Positions 8,728-16,876 of a stretch of 64,000 nt of DNA are shown piece by piece. The DNA comes from DASXHY01 sp036272195 (lineage in GTDB: Bacteria; Verrucomicrobiota; Verrucomicrobiia; Limisphaerales; DASXHY01), in the NCBI GenBank assembly GCA_036272195.1, contig DATAZE010000057.1, positions 1-64,000 of the forward strand. Direction: 5' to 3'. The position numbers and the translations under genes were made by a program. Under the pieces are notes generated by a model. That model was not told where the DNA came from, searched no databases, and was given only the letters and a program-made list of their open reading frames with translations. Each line of letters opens with the position of its first letter. The stretch's first letter is position 1.

Positions 8728-11583
8728 ATGAAACTTTCTCCAGAAGTCCTGCGCTGCCTGCGCGTTCTTCCCGGCCTGATGATTTTGGTTTGTCTCCATC
8801 GCGCCGCCGCGACGGACGCCATAGATCCAACCCTTCAGATTCCCCAACCCGGCGACACCGCCCTGCACATTCTCACTCCCACGGTGCTCGAACTCGTGCG
8901 CATCAACACCAAGCCATCCGGCGTAACCTTTCCCGATAGCTGGAATTGGGTGGACATCAATGGAAATTTTACACCGCCGGATCTGTCGAGCATCAAAGTC
9001 GTTGTCAACGGTCAGACCAACAGCGCCATCGTCATTGGTTTCAAGCGCCGCCCGCTTTACGCGCCACAGGCAACCTGGGATTTGCGAATTGCCAATGACC
9101 TTTACCTGCAATTGGGCAATCCCATCGCAGACGGCCAATCCGTGCAAGTAATCAATGACGGCACACTCTGGCCCACCAACCTGCCGTTCTCCGTAACCTC
9201 TGATCCGCTCCGTTACAATCCGGCGATTCACGTGAACCAGGAAGGATATCTGCCAGCCTACCCGAAAAAAGCCATCGTCGGATATTACCTTGGCAGCGCC
9301 GGAGAACTGCCGATTTCCACCAACAAATTTTTGCTCGTGGACGCGCAAACCGGCGCGACGGTGTATCAAGGCACGCTGAGCCAGCGCAGCGATGTGGGCT
9401 ACGTCTATACACCCACGCCATATCAAACCGTTTACCAGGCGGACTTCAGCAGCTTTATCACACCGGGCGCGTATCGGCTGGTGATGCCGGGCATGGGCGG
9501 GTCGTTACCGTTTCGAATTGATGAAGGCATTGGGATGGATTTTGCACGGACCTACGCGCTGGGATTGTTCGAGCAGCGCAGCGGGTTTAACGTGGCGATG
9601 CCTTTCACGCGCTTCACTCACGCCGTTGACCACATCACGCCCGCCAGCGTTCCGACGAATGCCTCCGATCCTTTCGTGTTCACCTGGACGACGATTGCGA
9701 ATTATGCCAGCAGCGTGAATTCAGCCAACCCGCCGCAAGTCGCGCCGCTGCTCACCAATCCCCCGGCGCAACTCTATCCGTTCGTGAATCCCGGCCCGGT
9801 GGATGTTTCCGGCGGTCATTTCGAGGCGGGCGATTACAACCGCGTGACTTACAATTCTGCGCAACTGCTGCACGTGCTCGTGTTCGCGCTGGATTCACTT
9901 CCGGGCGTGGCCGCGCTGGACAATCTTGGCATCCCCGAGAGCGGCGATGGCGTCAGTGACGTTTTGCAGGAAGCCAAATGGGAGGCGGATTTCCTCGCTA
10001 AAATGCAGGACACCGACGGCGGTTTTTATTACTCCGTCTATCCCATTAACCGGGAATACGAATCCGATGTGCTCCCCGAAAACGGTGACCCGCAGGTGGT
10101 CTGGCCAAAAAATACCGTGTCGACCGCGGCGGCAGTCGCGGCGCTGGCGCAATGCGCATCGTCACCGCATTTCAAACAAACCTATCCGCAAGCCGCGGCG
10201 AATTATTTGGCGAAGGCCATGCTGGGCTGGCAATTCCTGACCAACGCCATCGCGCAGCACGGCTCTGCCGGCGCTTACCAGGACATCCAGCATTTTGGCG
10301 ATGACTTCACGGACCAGGACGAATTGGCCTGGGCCTCGTGCGAGTTATACCTCGCCACCAGCGACCCGCAATATCAGCAAAAACTTTTCCAGTTTTTCCC
10401 GGACCCGACGGATCCGTCGACGATGATGTGGGGCTGGTGGCGGATGTATGCGTGCTACGGAAATGCGATTCGTGATTACGCCACCGCGGCGTCAAGCGGA
10501 CGATTGCAACTCAGCCAACTGGACACGAACTATCTCGCCAAATGCATTACCACCATCACGAATTGCGGCAACGACAATCTCCTTTGGTCGCAGGAAAGCG
10601 CTTACGGCAGCAGCCTGCCCGAGGACACCAAGCACGCGCGCAGCGCGGGGTGGTATTTCTCGCCCGTGCAAGCCTTTGATCTGGTCGTCGCGCAACAATT
10701 TAATCCCAATCCGGCCTACGTGGACGCGCTGCTCATGAATCTGAATTACGAAGCCGGCTGCAATCCGATCAACACGACCTACATCACCGGCCTCGGCTGG
10801 AAACGGCAGCGCGAAGTCGTGGATCAATATTCGGAAAACGACCGGCACACGCTGCCCAAGGACGGCGTGCCCATCAGCAATCTGCAGGAAGGATTCGTCT
10901 GGACGTGGACCTACGGCTGGGACCTTTCGCCGCTTTGCTTTCCGAGCGACGGCGCGCAGACGGCGCCGTATCCGATCTACGACCGTTGGTCCGATTTCTT
11001 CAACGTCACCACGGAAGCCTCCGCCACCGACACCGCGCGGAGCTTTGCCGTCACCGCCTGGCTGGCCGCGCAAACTTCAGTGGCCACGCAACACTGGCGC
11101 TCAACCAATGCGACCATCATCGCTCCCACAACCGCCAAACTCCCCGGCCAGCCGCTGACGATTACCCTGCAAGTGGCGGACACCAATATGGCGGGCGCGA
11201 AAATAGTTTGGGAAGGTTTGGGACAAGACCCGGCGTTCGACGGCCTGAGCCATACGTTTGCGCCGCCCTTGCAGGAAGGTCCCTGCTGGGTGGAAGCCGA
11301 AGTGCAATGGCCGGACGGTCGCCGCGCGTTCGCCACCAATTCCATCATCGTCAGCACCAACGCCCCGCCGCAGTTGAGCGTTCCGAATTTTCTGGGTGGT
11401 GGATGTTCATTCACGCTCGCCGGAGCGCCGCAGGGAACCTATGTCATCGAAGCTTCAACCAATTTATCGAATTGGCAACCGATGGTGACCAACACCACAC
11501 CCACCAATGGCCTGTGGCAAATTGGAGATCCGCTAGGCGCCATGTTCCCGCAGCGTTATTACCGGGCGATGAAGATGCCTTGA
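8728..11583 (+). CDS. secreted glycoside hydrolase family 9 (cellulase-like)
   Basis: A 951-aa secreted enzyme. A signal peptide (MKLSPEVLRCLRVL...) is followed by an Ig-like region, then a CelD-type N-terminal Ig domain (HVNQEGYLPAYPKKA), then the GH9 (alpha/alpha)6 barrel from about residue 270 to 780. The general base Asp369 sits in GGHFEAGD at 362-369, where the family normally has DAGD, so the first Asp is Glu366 here. The likely proton donor is Glu763 (TTEASATDTARSF). The last 75 residues (YVIEASTNLSNW, RYYRAMKMP) are the C-terminal domain common on exported verrucomicrobial proteins. It probably cleaves beta-glucans outside the cell. The start at 8728 fits the signal peptide. Confidence 0.88.
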   Translation: MKLSPEVLRCLRVLPGLMILVCLHRAAATDAIDPTLQIPQPGDTALHILTPTVLELVRINTKPSGVTFPDSWNWVDINGNFTPPDLSSIKVVVNGQTNSAIVIGFKRRPLYAPQATWDLRIANDLYLQLGNPIADGQSVQVINDGTLWPTNLPFSVTSDPLRYNPAIHVNQEGYLPAYPKKAIVGYYLGSAGELPISTNKFLLVDAQTGATVYQGTLSQRSDVGYVYTPTPYQTVYQADFSSFITPGAYRLVMPGMGGSLPFRIDEGIGMDFARTYALGLFEQRSGFNVAMPFTRFTHAVDHITPASVPTNASDPFVFTWTTIANYASSVNSANPPQVAPLLTNPPAQLYPFVNPGPVDVSGGHFEAGDYNRVTYNSAQLLHVLVFALDSLPGVAALDNLGIPESGDGVSDVLQEAKWEADFLAKMQDTDGGFYYSVYPINREYESDVLPENGDPQVVWPKNTVSTAAAVAALAQCASSPHFKQTYPQAAANYLAKAMLGWQFLTNAIAQHGSAGAYQDIQHFGDDFTDQDELAWASCELYLATSDPQYQQKLFQFFPDPTDPSTMMWGWWRMYACYGNAIRDYATAASSGRLQLSQLDTNYLAKCITTITNCGNDNLLWSQESAYGSSLPEDTKHARSAGWYFSPVQAFDLVVAQQFNPNPAYVDALLMNLNYEAGCNPINTTYITGLGWKRQREVVDQYSENDRHTLPKDGVPISNLQEGFVWTWTYGWDLSPLCFPSDGAQTAPYPIYDRWSDFFNVTTEASATDTARSFAVTAWLAAQTSVATQHWRSTNATIIAPTTAKLPGQPLTITLQVADTNMAGAKIVWEGLGQDPAFDGLSHTFAPPLQEGPCWVEAEVQWPDGRRAFATNSIIVSTNAPPQLSVPNFLGGGCSFTLAGAPQGTYVIEASTNLSNWQPMVTNTTPTNGLWQIGDPLGAMFPQRYYRAMKMP

Positions 11584-11610
11584 ACCGGCGGCAATTCAGT
11601 GAGAAACCCC

Positions 11611-12009
11611 TCATGACTTCTGCCGGGCAATAATCTTCATGGCATCCGCATGCGCGATGACCACATCGGGATCGCGCTGCAAGGCATCGAAATAGTGATG
11701 CGCAAATCCTTCCCCGCTTTCGGAAGGAGAAAGCAGAACGTTCGCTTCTTTGACGACAGCATCCACTGTCTGGTCGGTCAGCGGCTCTTTGGCATCCACC
11801 GCTTCATCCATCGAGACAATCAATTGCGAGAGCGGCTGCAACCACGCAAACCAGGGATCGGTGGTGAGCAATTGCAGGAATTGATTAGGCGACCGGATGG
11901 CACCCACCGTTTTCTCGTAAGTGACCCGCTCCGAATCCACCAAAGTTTTGTGCAGCGTCAGCAACGCTTGCCGAACTTCCTCAAGGCGTTCTTTAATCGG
12001 GACTGTCAT
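11611..12009 (-). CDS. conserved hypothetical protein
   Basis: A 132-aa acidic, helical, soluble protein with no signal peptide or membrane segment. I do not recognise a family with confidence. Regular Leu spacing (EVRQALLTLHKTLVDSE) and a central WFAWLQPLSQLIVSMDE suggest a small helical bundle. It is a single minus-strand gene between the GH9 gene and the MFS leader, and it has no obvious partner. Confidence 0.65.
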   Translation of the reverse strand: MTVPIKERLEEVRQALLTLHKTLVDSERVTYEKTVGAIRSPNQFLQLLTTDPWFAWLQPLSQLIVSMDEAVDAKEPLTDQTVDAVVKEANVLLSPSESGEGFAHHYFDALQRDPDVVIAHADAMKIIARQKS

Positions 12010-12160
12010 GCGTGCAACAAGGTCGTTGCTTTTTCCTTTCAGTCAAACCAGCAATGATCGGTAGCGAACCAAGCCGAGCGATCCACGGAGTAGCCCGGCT
12101 TTCCCCGAAAAATATCCCGCTTGACCAAATTTCCCGAAACCTGCATTGTCGCCCGAGGTC

Positions 12161-12280
12161 ATGAAAAACATCACGCCAACTAATTCACTGATGCGATACG
12201 TCGAAGGTATCGCCGTCGTGTGGCGCGGTAATTTCTCATACACGAAGGCGTCCCTCGGCACGCAGGAGGAATCAATCTAG
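12161..12280 (+). CDS. possible small protein ahead of a terminator
   Basis: A 39-codon reading frame starting ATGAAAAAC (12161) with GAGG just upstream, ending TAG at 12278-12280. A strong intrinsic terminator follows 24 nt later. The translation (MKNITPTNSLMRYVEGIAVV...) resembles no family I know. It could be a real small gene, a leader peptide for the MFS gene, or chance. The rest of the 334-nt gap 12010-12343 holds nothing else I can identify. Confidence 0.25.
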   Translation: MKNITPTNSLMRYVEGIAVVWRGNFSYTKASLGTQEESI

Positions 12281-12304
12281 CTCAGACAAACAAAGATTTT
12301 TTAA

Positions 12305-12336
12305 CCCTGCTTGCCGAAAGACAAGCGGGGTTTTTT
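12305..12336 (+). terminator. intrinsic terminator 8 nt before the MFS start codon
   Basis: A stem CCCTGCTTG (12305-12313) pairs with CAAGCGGGG (12322-12330, one G-U pair) around an 8-nt loop and is followed by six T. The next start codon is at 12344, so a transcript reaching the MFS gene must read through this terminator or start inside it. That suggests attenuation, although it may simply end an upstream small transcript. Confidence 0.8.
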
Positions 12337-12343
12337 ATTTCCT

Positions 12344-13576
12344 ATGAACATCCCCATTCCAACGAAAACCGAGCCGGCGCCGGCGCGGCCCGACACGCTG
12401 CGGTCAAGCCTGCGGGCGCTACCGCGCGCGGCGTGGATTTTATTTTTCGGCACCTTTCTCAACAAGTTCGGCGGGTTTGTGATTCCATTCCTCACGTTGT
12501 ATCTCACGGGCCGGGGTTATAGCGTCAAGCAAGCCGGCCTGGCCGTCAGCGCGTATGGCGTCGGAAATCTCGGAGCCTCACTGCTCGGCGGTCACCTCGC
12601 GGACCAACTGGGCCGGCGCAAAACCATTGTGTTCTCGATGTTCTCGGGCGCCGCGACGATGATGCTGCTCTCGCAAGCGCATAGCTTTGGGGCCATTGTG
12701 CCGTTGGTCGTGTTGACCGGGCTGGCGAATGAATTTTATCGCCCCGCCAGCCAGGCCTTGCTCGCCGACATCGTCCCGACCGAACAACGAACCACTGCCT
12801 TCGCCGCCCTACGGGTGTCGTTCAATGCCGGCTTTGCCTTCGGCCCGGCAACAGCGGGGCTGCTGGCAGCTTATGGGTATTTCTGGCTGTTTGCGGGCGA
12901 TGCCGCCACGTCGGTACTGTTCGGCATGGTCGCGTTGTTCGCGCTGCCGCACGGGACGTCGAGCACGCAAAACAACGCGAGTTGGGCAGAAGCGCTGCAC
13001 GTATTGCGTCACGACCGCAAGCTGCACCAATTGCTGCTCGCGAATTTTGCAATTGCGCTGGTGTTTTTCCAACTCGGCTCGGTGTTCGGCCTGCAAGTAA
13101 CCGGCCTCGGATTTTCTCCTGCCGCGTATGGCGCGATTGTTTCGTTCAACGGCGCGCTCATCGTGTTTTGCGAATTGCCGTTGACGCGGCTCACGCGAAA
13201 ATTTCCCGCGCGTCGCGTCATGGCGACCGGTTATTTATTATGCGCCGCGGGTTTCGCACTGAACGCGTTTGCGCACACAATTCCCGCGCTGGTGTTGTGC
13301 ATGCTTGTTTTCACAATCGGCGAAATGATCACCATGCCGACTGCCGTCGCTTACCTGGCGGACCTCGCGCCGTCGCATATGCGCGGACGCTACATGGGAT
13401 TCTCCGGCCTCACCTGGTCGATGGCGCTCATCATCGGCCCGGCAGGCGGCTTAAGATTATTTGCGGTCGCTCCGGCGGCGTACTGGATTACCTCAGCCGC
13501 GGTTGGCGTGTTCGCGGCGGTCGTGATCTCCACTCCGCCGCGCGCCGGTTCCTCTGAAATAAAAGACCACGCCTGA
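12344..13576 (+). CDS. MFS transporter (drug-efflux-type)
   Basis: A 410-aa inner-membrane transporter with about 12 hydrophobic segments. The loop 2-3 signature GGHLADQLGRRKT is the canonical MFS motif A (GxLaDrxGrkx). It lacks a signal peptide, and its short Pro-rich N-terminus is cytosolic. The fold is of the MdfA/TetA/YajR-like proton-coupled exporter class; the substrate is unknown. The ATG at 12344 follows directly after the terminator at 12305-12336, so expression may be controlled by read-through. Confidence 0.88.
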   Translation: MNIPIPTKTEPAPARPDTLRSSLRALPRAAWILFFGTFLNKFGGFVIPFLTLYLTGRGYSVKQAGLAVSAYGVGNLGASLLGGHLADQLGRRKTIVFSMFSGAATMMLLSQAHSFGAIVPLVVLTGLANEFYRPASQALLADIVPTEQRTTAFAALRVSFNAGFAFGPATAGLLAAYGYFWLFAGDAATSVLFGMVALFALPHGTSSTQNNASWAEALHVLRHDRKLHQLLLANFAIALVFFQLGSVFGLQVTGLGFSPAAYGAIVSFNGALIVFCELPLTRLTRKFPARRVMATGYLLCAAGFALNAFAHTIPALVLCMLVFTIGEMITMPTAVAYLADLAPSHMRGRYMGFSGLTWSMALIIGPAGGLRLFAVAPAAYWITSAAVGVFAAVVISTPPRAGSSEIKDHA

Positions 13577-13587
13577 TTTCTCAAGCG

Positions 13588-13610
13588 GTGGGGCGAGTGT
13601 CTCGCCCCAC
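13588..13610. repeat. REP-like hairpin GTGGGGCGAG...CTCGCCCCAC
   Basis: A perfect 10-bp stem (13588-13597 and 13601-13610) with a TGT loop, 11 nt after the MFS stop codon. It could end or protect the MFS transcript. It shares the GGCGAG core with the hairpins at 12-28 and 5195-5267. Confidence 0.65.
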
Positions 13611-13676
13611 CCGCGGAGCCGATAAAAACGGCAAACTCGACATTCCGAACGAATGGTTTAGCCTTCATTACCGAGC

Positions 13677-13753
13677 GCACCCGTAGCTCAATTGGATAGA
13701 GTACTTGACTTCGGATCAAGGTGTTGCAGGTTCAAATCCTGCCGGGTGCGCCA
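13677..13753 (+). tRNA. tRNA-Arg (anticodon UCG)
   Basis: A complete 77-nt cloverleaf. The acceptor stem is GCACCCG paired with CGGGTGC, the D arm contains AGCTCAATTGGATAGAGT, the anticodon stem CTTGA/TCAAG encloses loop CTTCGGA (anticodon TCG, codon CGA), and the T arm is GCAGG-TTCAAAT-CCTGC. The 3' CCA is encoded at 13751-13753. Confidence 0.97.
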
Positions 13754-13796
13754 TTCGGTTTCCGATGCCCGCATAAAGCCGAACGAGCCGGAGAGG

Positions 13797-13832
13797 TTGA
13801 CACAGCCACTGTCAGCCGCTACTGTCTGACAG
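13797..13832 (+). promoter_or_regulatory. promoter and inverted-repeat operator of the toxin-antitoxin pair
   Basis: TTGACA at 13797-13802 and TACTGT at 13820-13825 are spaced by 17 nt, a good sigma-70 match in the -35 box and a weak one in the -10 box. An inverted repeat CTGTCAG (13809-13815) / CTGACAG (13826-13832) overlaps the -10 box and ends 2 nt before the antitoxin ATG. This is the arrangement expected for autorepression by an antitoxin. The transcript would have almost no leader. Confidence 0.55.
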
Positions 13833-13834
13833 GC

Positions 13835-14077
13835 ATGAAAACGATCTCGTTACGTACCCTGGTTCGTGAGCCGCTTAAGGTAAAACGACTGACTCGCACC
13901 GGCAAACCGGTGCAAGTTACCGACAATGGGGAGCCACTCTGGATCATTCAACCCGCCATTACGCGGGACGACGAAGAAAAACGACGCCGCGATGTCGAGG
14001 AACTCTTTGATGAAGTGCGGCGCGGCCCGCGCTCGAAAATTCCTCTCTCCAAAATCGTTCTCGAGTCCCGCCGATGA
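13835..14077 (+). CDS. antitoxin, Phd/YefM-like
   Basis: An 80-aa protein (MKTISLRTLVREPLKV...) with the beta-strand, helix and 'GKPVQVTDNGEPLWII' layout of Phd/YefM or prevent-host-death antitoxins. Its N-terminus would bind DNA and the charged C-terminus would cover the toxin. It overlaps the PIN toxin gene by ATGA. The start at 13835 follows directly after the operator-like inverted repeat. A longer frame extends back into the tRNA and is not real. Confidence 0.82.
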   Translation: MKTISLRTLVREPLKVKRLTRTGKPVQVTDNGEPLWIIQPAITRDDEEKRRRDVEELFDEVRRGPRSKIPLSKIVLESRR

Positions 14078-14550
14078 GGGCTTATGCCGATACCAGTTTC
14101 CTTGTCCGATTGGTGACTGAAGAACCGGGCACGGAGGCAGCCATGGCCGAATACCATCGTCTCGGCAGACCGGCTATGTTCTACCTGCCGTTGCATTCTT
14201 TGGAAGTCACAAACGCCGTGCGCCAGCGCGCTTTTCACCTCCACCACTCTCTGCCTGCTTCTCAACGGGCGATGATTAAACGAGAAACGGAAGCCGCGCT
14301 CAATCTGCTCTCCAAATTTATCTCGCGCCGGGTTTTTATCGAGAGTTCGGTGAATATGGATCAGGCAATTGAAGTGGCCCTTTCACTGTCAGCGAAGCAC
14401 ACCGGACGGCTCGGCTGCCGCGGATTCGATCTGCTGCACGTGGCGCTGGCGCTCGAACTTGAATGTGAAGCTTTCCTGACCGCTGACCGGATTCAAGGCA
14501 CGCTGGCGAGAGCGGAAGGTCTGGATGTTACGATCAGCACGCCGAAGTAA
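14074..14550 (+). CDS. PIN-domain toxin (VapC-like ribonuclease)
   Basis: A 158-aa PIN-domain protein, expected to be a Mg-dependent RNase whose activity is blocked by the upstream antitoxin. The acidic active-site residues are in the usual places: Asp6 (YADTSFL), Glu44 (SLEVTNAVRQR), Asp119 (GFDLLHVA) and Asp138 (FLTADR). The length is normal for VapC. Translation is coupled to the antitoxin through the ATGA overlap. The pair lies just downstream of a tRNA, a common site for acquired DNA. Confidence 0.9.
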   Translation: MRAYADTSFLVRLVTEEPGTEAAMAEYHRLGRPAMFYLPLHSLEVTNAVRQRAFHLHHSLPASQRAMIKRETEAALNLLSKFISRRVFIESSVNMDQAIEVALSLSAKHTGRLGCRGFDLLHVALALELECEAFLTADRIQGTLARAEGLDVTISTPK

Positions 14551-14610
14551 CAAATAAGCAAGTATCTCCCACACACCAGAGAATGTGTGTCACCTTCCTC
14601 CTCGAAACGT

Positions 14611-14639
14611 TTGCCCCCTGACTTCACTTTGTTTATGCT
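14611..14639 (+). promoter_or_regulatory. candidate sigma-70 promoter at the start of the polysaccharide locus
   Basis: TTGCCC (14611-14616), a 17-nt spacer and TATGCT (14634-14639) match the sigma-70 consensus at 4 of 6 positions in each box. The first glycosyltransferase ATG is at 14651. The match was found by eye in one place; chance similarity is possible. Confidence 0.35.
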
Positions 14640-14650
14640 CGGGAAATAGC

Positions 14651-15919
14651 ATGAAGTTGCTCGTATTTGCGCACGTCCCTCCGCCCCACCATGGCCAAAG
14701 TTACATGGTGAAATTAATGCTGGACGGCTTCGGCGGCGATCATCGCAAACGCAACGCCCCCAGCGCGCCAAACCCGCACGACATCGAGTGCTATCACGTG
14801 GATGTGCGCCTGTCCCGGCAACTCGAAGACATCGGCGACATGCGATTTGGAAAGTTTTTCCTGCTGCTCCTTTTTTGTCTGCAGGCGATTTGGTGTCGCT
14901 TCCGCTACGGCGTGGATAATTTCTACTACGTCCCTGCCCCCGGGAAAGCTTCCGCGCTCTATCGCGACTGGCTGGTGATGCTCCTCTGCCGCCCGTTTTT
15001 CAAACGAACGATCCTGCATTGGCATGCCGCCGGTTTGGGGAAGTGGCTGGAAACGTGTGTTCAAATCCGCTCGCGTTCCTGCACCTATAAACTGATGAAA
15101 AACGTCGACCTGAGCGTCGTGCTTTCCCGATACAATCGCGCGGACGCGGAAAAACTGTTTCCAAAAAAAATCGAGGTCGTCAGCAACGGCATTCCTGATC
15201 CCTGCCCCGCATTCGAGCGCGAGGTGTTGCCGGAGCGCCGCGCACGCCTGATGGCGCGGCGCAAATTGGTGTCAGGCGAATCCCTCACCGCGGCGGAGCA
15301 GGCGCAGGCGGGCGGCGATCCACAAGTTGTCCGCGTCCTCTACCTCGCGCATTGCACCCGGGAAAAAGGTGCGTTCGACGCGATCACCGGCGTGGCGCTC
15401 GCGAATAAAAAACTGGCGGAGCAACAATCGCCGATTTTCCTGCGCCTCACCGTGACCGGCAGTTTCGTCACTGCGGCAGACCAGGCCGAATTCGAATCCC
15501 TGATGAAATCAGGCGATGTCTCCGGCTGCGTCCATTACGCAGGCTTCGTCTCCGGTGAACAAAAAAGCAAATTGCTGCGCACGGCGGATATTTTTTGTTT
15601 CCCGACATTTTATCCGAATGAAAACCAGCCGGTGAATTTAATCGAAGCCATGGCCTTCGGACTGCCGGTGCTGACAACGCGCTGGCGCTCCTTGCCCGAA
15701 ATTTTCCCGCCGAATTACGGCGGACTGGTCGACATCCGATCACCGGAGCAGATTGCCGAAAAACTCCTGGAATTATTGACCGAGGATGGCGAGGCGCTGC
15801 GCGGCACTTTTTTGAAAGATTTCACGCTTAATAGTTATCTGGGCGGCCTGGCGACGGCTTTTCACAACCTGGAACAAGACCAGGCCCGTCCCGCACCCGT
15901 CCCCGTTCCGACGACATGA
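14651..15919 (+). CDS. glycosyltransferase family 4
   Basis: A 422-aa GT-B retaining glycosyltransferase, expected in the cytosol or at the membrane face, moving a sugar from a nucleotide donor to a growing lipid-linked glycan. It starts MKLLVFAHVPPPHHGQSYM, with the glycine-containing N-terminal loop. The C-terminal half has VRVLYLAHCTREKG and NENQPVNLIEAMAFGLPVLTT, the EX7E-type donor site (E351-like, E of LIEAMA). A hydrophobic stretch near residue 75 (FFLLLLFCLQAIW) may touch the membrane. The stop overlaps the next start (ATGA), so it forms a unit with the GT2 gene. Confidence 0.88.
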   Translation: MKLLVFAHVPPPHHGQSYMVKLMLDGFGGDHRKRNAPSAPNPHDIECYHVDVRLSRQLEDIGDMRFGKFFLLLLFCLQAIWCRFRYGVDNFYYVPAPGKASALYRDWLVMLLCRPFFKRTILHWHAAGLGKWLETCVQIRSRSCTYKLMKNVDLSVVLSRYNRADAEKLFPKKIEVVSNGIPDPCPAFEREVLPERRARLMARRKLVSGESLTAAEQAQAGGDPQVVRVLYLAHCTREKGAFDAITGVALANKKLAEQQSPIFLRLTVTGSFVTAADQAEFESLMKSGDVSGCVHYAGFVSGEQKSKLLRTADIFCFPTFYPNENQPVNLIEAMAFGLPVLTTRWRSLPEIFPPNYGGLVDIRSPEQIAEKLLELLTEDGEALRGTFLKDFTLNSYLGGLATAFHNLEQDQARPAPVPVPTT

Positions 15920-16785
15920 AATTCAGCATCATTACCCCCAGCTTTCGTAATTCGGCGTGGCTGAAATTGTGTATCGCCTCCATCGCCGACCAATCCGGCG
16001 TCTCCTTCGAACACATCGTCCAGGACTCGTGCTCCGACGACGACACCAAAAACTGGCTGCCGAACGAAACGCGAGCAAAGGTGTTCATCGAAAAAGATTC
16101 GGGAATGTATGACGCGGTCAACCGCGGATTTCGCCGCACGCAAGGAGACATTCTCGCCTACTTGAACTGCGACGAACAATATCTGCCCGGCGCATTGAAA
16201 AAGGTCGGCGATTTTTTTGACGCGAACCCGAACGTGGAGGTCGTTTTTTCTGACACCATCGTCACGGATGCGGGCGGCAATTACATCTGTCATCGCCCTT
16301 CCCTCGTGCCCGGCAAAGCGTCCATGTGGGGACGCTTCCCGATCCTGACCTGCGCAGTATTCATCCGCAGATCCGTCATACACGAGCGCGGCATTTTCTT
16401 CGATACCCAATGGCGCGACCTGGGAGATTTTTGGTGGATACGGGAACTCGTATTGCGCGGCGTGCGAATGGCAGTAATGCCGGAGTTGACCTCGATTTTT
16501 GCCGACACGGGAGACAACATGAACCTCAAGCCGAACGCGCTGCGCGAGCGCGCGGAAAAATGGGACGTGACCCCGCGCTGGATCAAGCTGCTCCACCCTT
16601 ACTGGGTCGTCCAATGCCGCGCCCGGCTCGCCCTCCGCACCGCCACCCGTCGCCCGCCATTCGACTATTCCATTTACACCATGGCCTCCCCGGCGCGTCG
16701 CGCCGTTTTTCACGCCACACACCCGACCACTTTCTGGAAAGGCAGACTGAAGTTGAACCCTCTGGCCGCGACTCCAGGCAAGTGA
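15916..16785 (+). CDS. glycosyltransferase family 2
   Basis: A 289-aa GT-A inverting glycosyltransferase. The N-terminus KFSIITPSFRNSAWLKLCI is the nucleotide-binding strand-loop. It has SCSDDDTKNWL and then DSGMYDAVNRGFRRTQGDILAYLNCDE, where the late Asp pair is a DxD-like metal site. This is the WcaA/EpsE-like subgroup that begins MKFSIITPSF. It overlaps the preceding GT4 gene by four nt and probably acts in the same glycan assembly. Confidence 0.9.
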   Translation: MKFSIITPSFRNSAWLKLCIASIADQSGVSFEHIVQDSCSDDDTKNWLPNETRAKVFIEKDSGMYDAVNRGFRRTQGDILAYLNCDEQYLPGALKKVGDFFDANPNVEVVFSDTIVTDAGGNYICHRPSLVPGKASMWGRFPILTCAVFIRRSVIHERGIFFDTQWRDLGDFWWIRELVLRGVRMAVMPELTSIFADTGDNMNLKPNALRERAEKWDVTPRWIKLLHPYWVVQCRARLALRTATRRPPFDYSIYTMASPARRAVFHATHPTTFWKGRLKLNPLAATPGK

Positions 16786-16876
16786 ACTCCTTGTGCCAAA
16801 AAGTGCGGTAACACCTGTTGGACCCGGCACAAATCTAATTCTTTAAATGACAGAAGCGATTAGTTAATGATGACGA

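Noticed and set aside
7845..8939. Long plus-strand open frame of about 360 codons
   Set aside because: It lies over the minus-strand alcohol dehydrogenase and the repeat at 8521-8633; the translation has unnatural composition and no motif.
14568..14592. ACACAC...GTGTGT hairpin after the PIN toxin gene
   Set aside because: Short stem of alternating bases without a T tract; not good enough as a terminator.
15862..16830. Minus-strand frame of about 320 codons
   Set aside because: It runs opposite the GT2 gene and into the GT4 gene, and has no recognisable domain.
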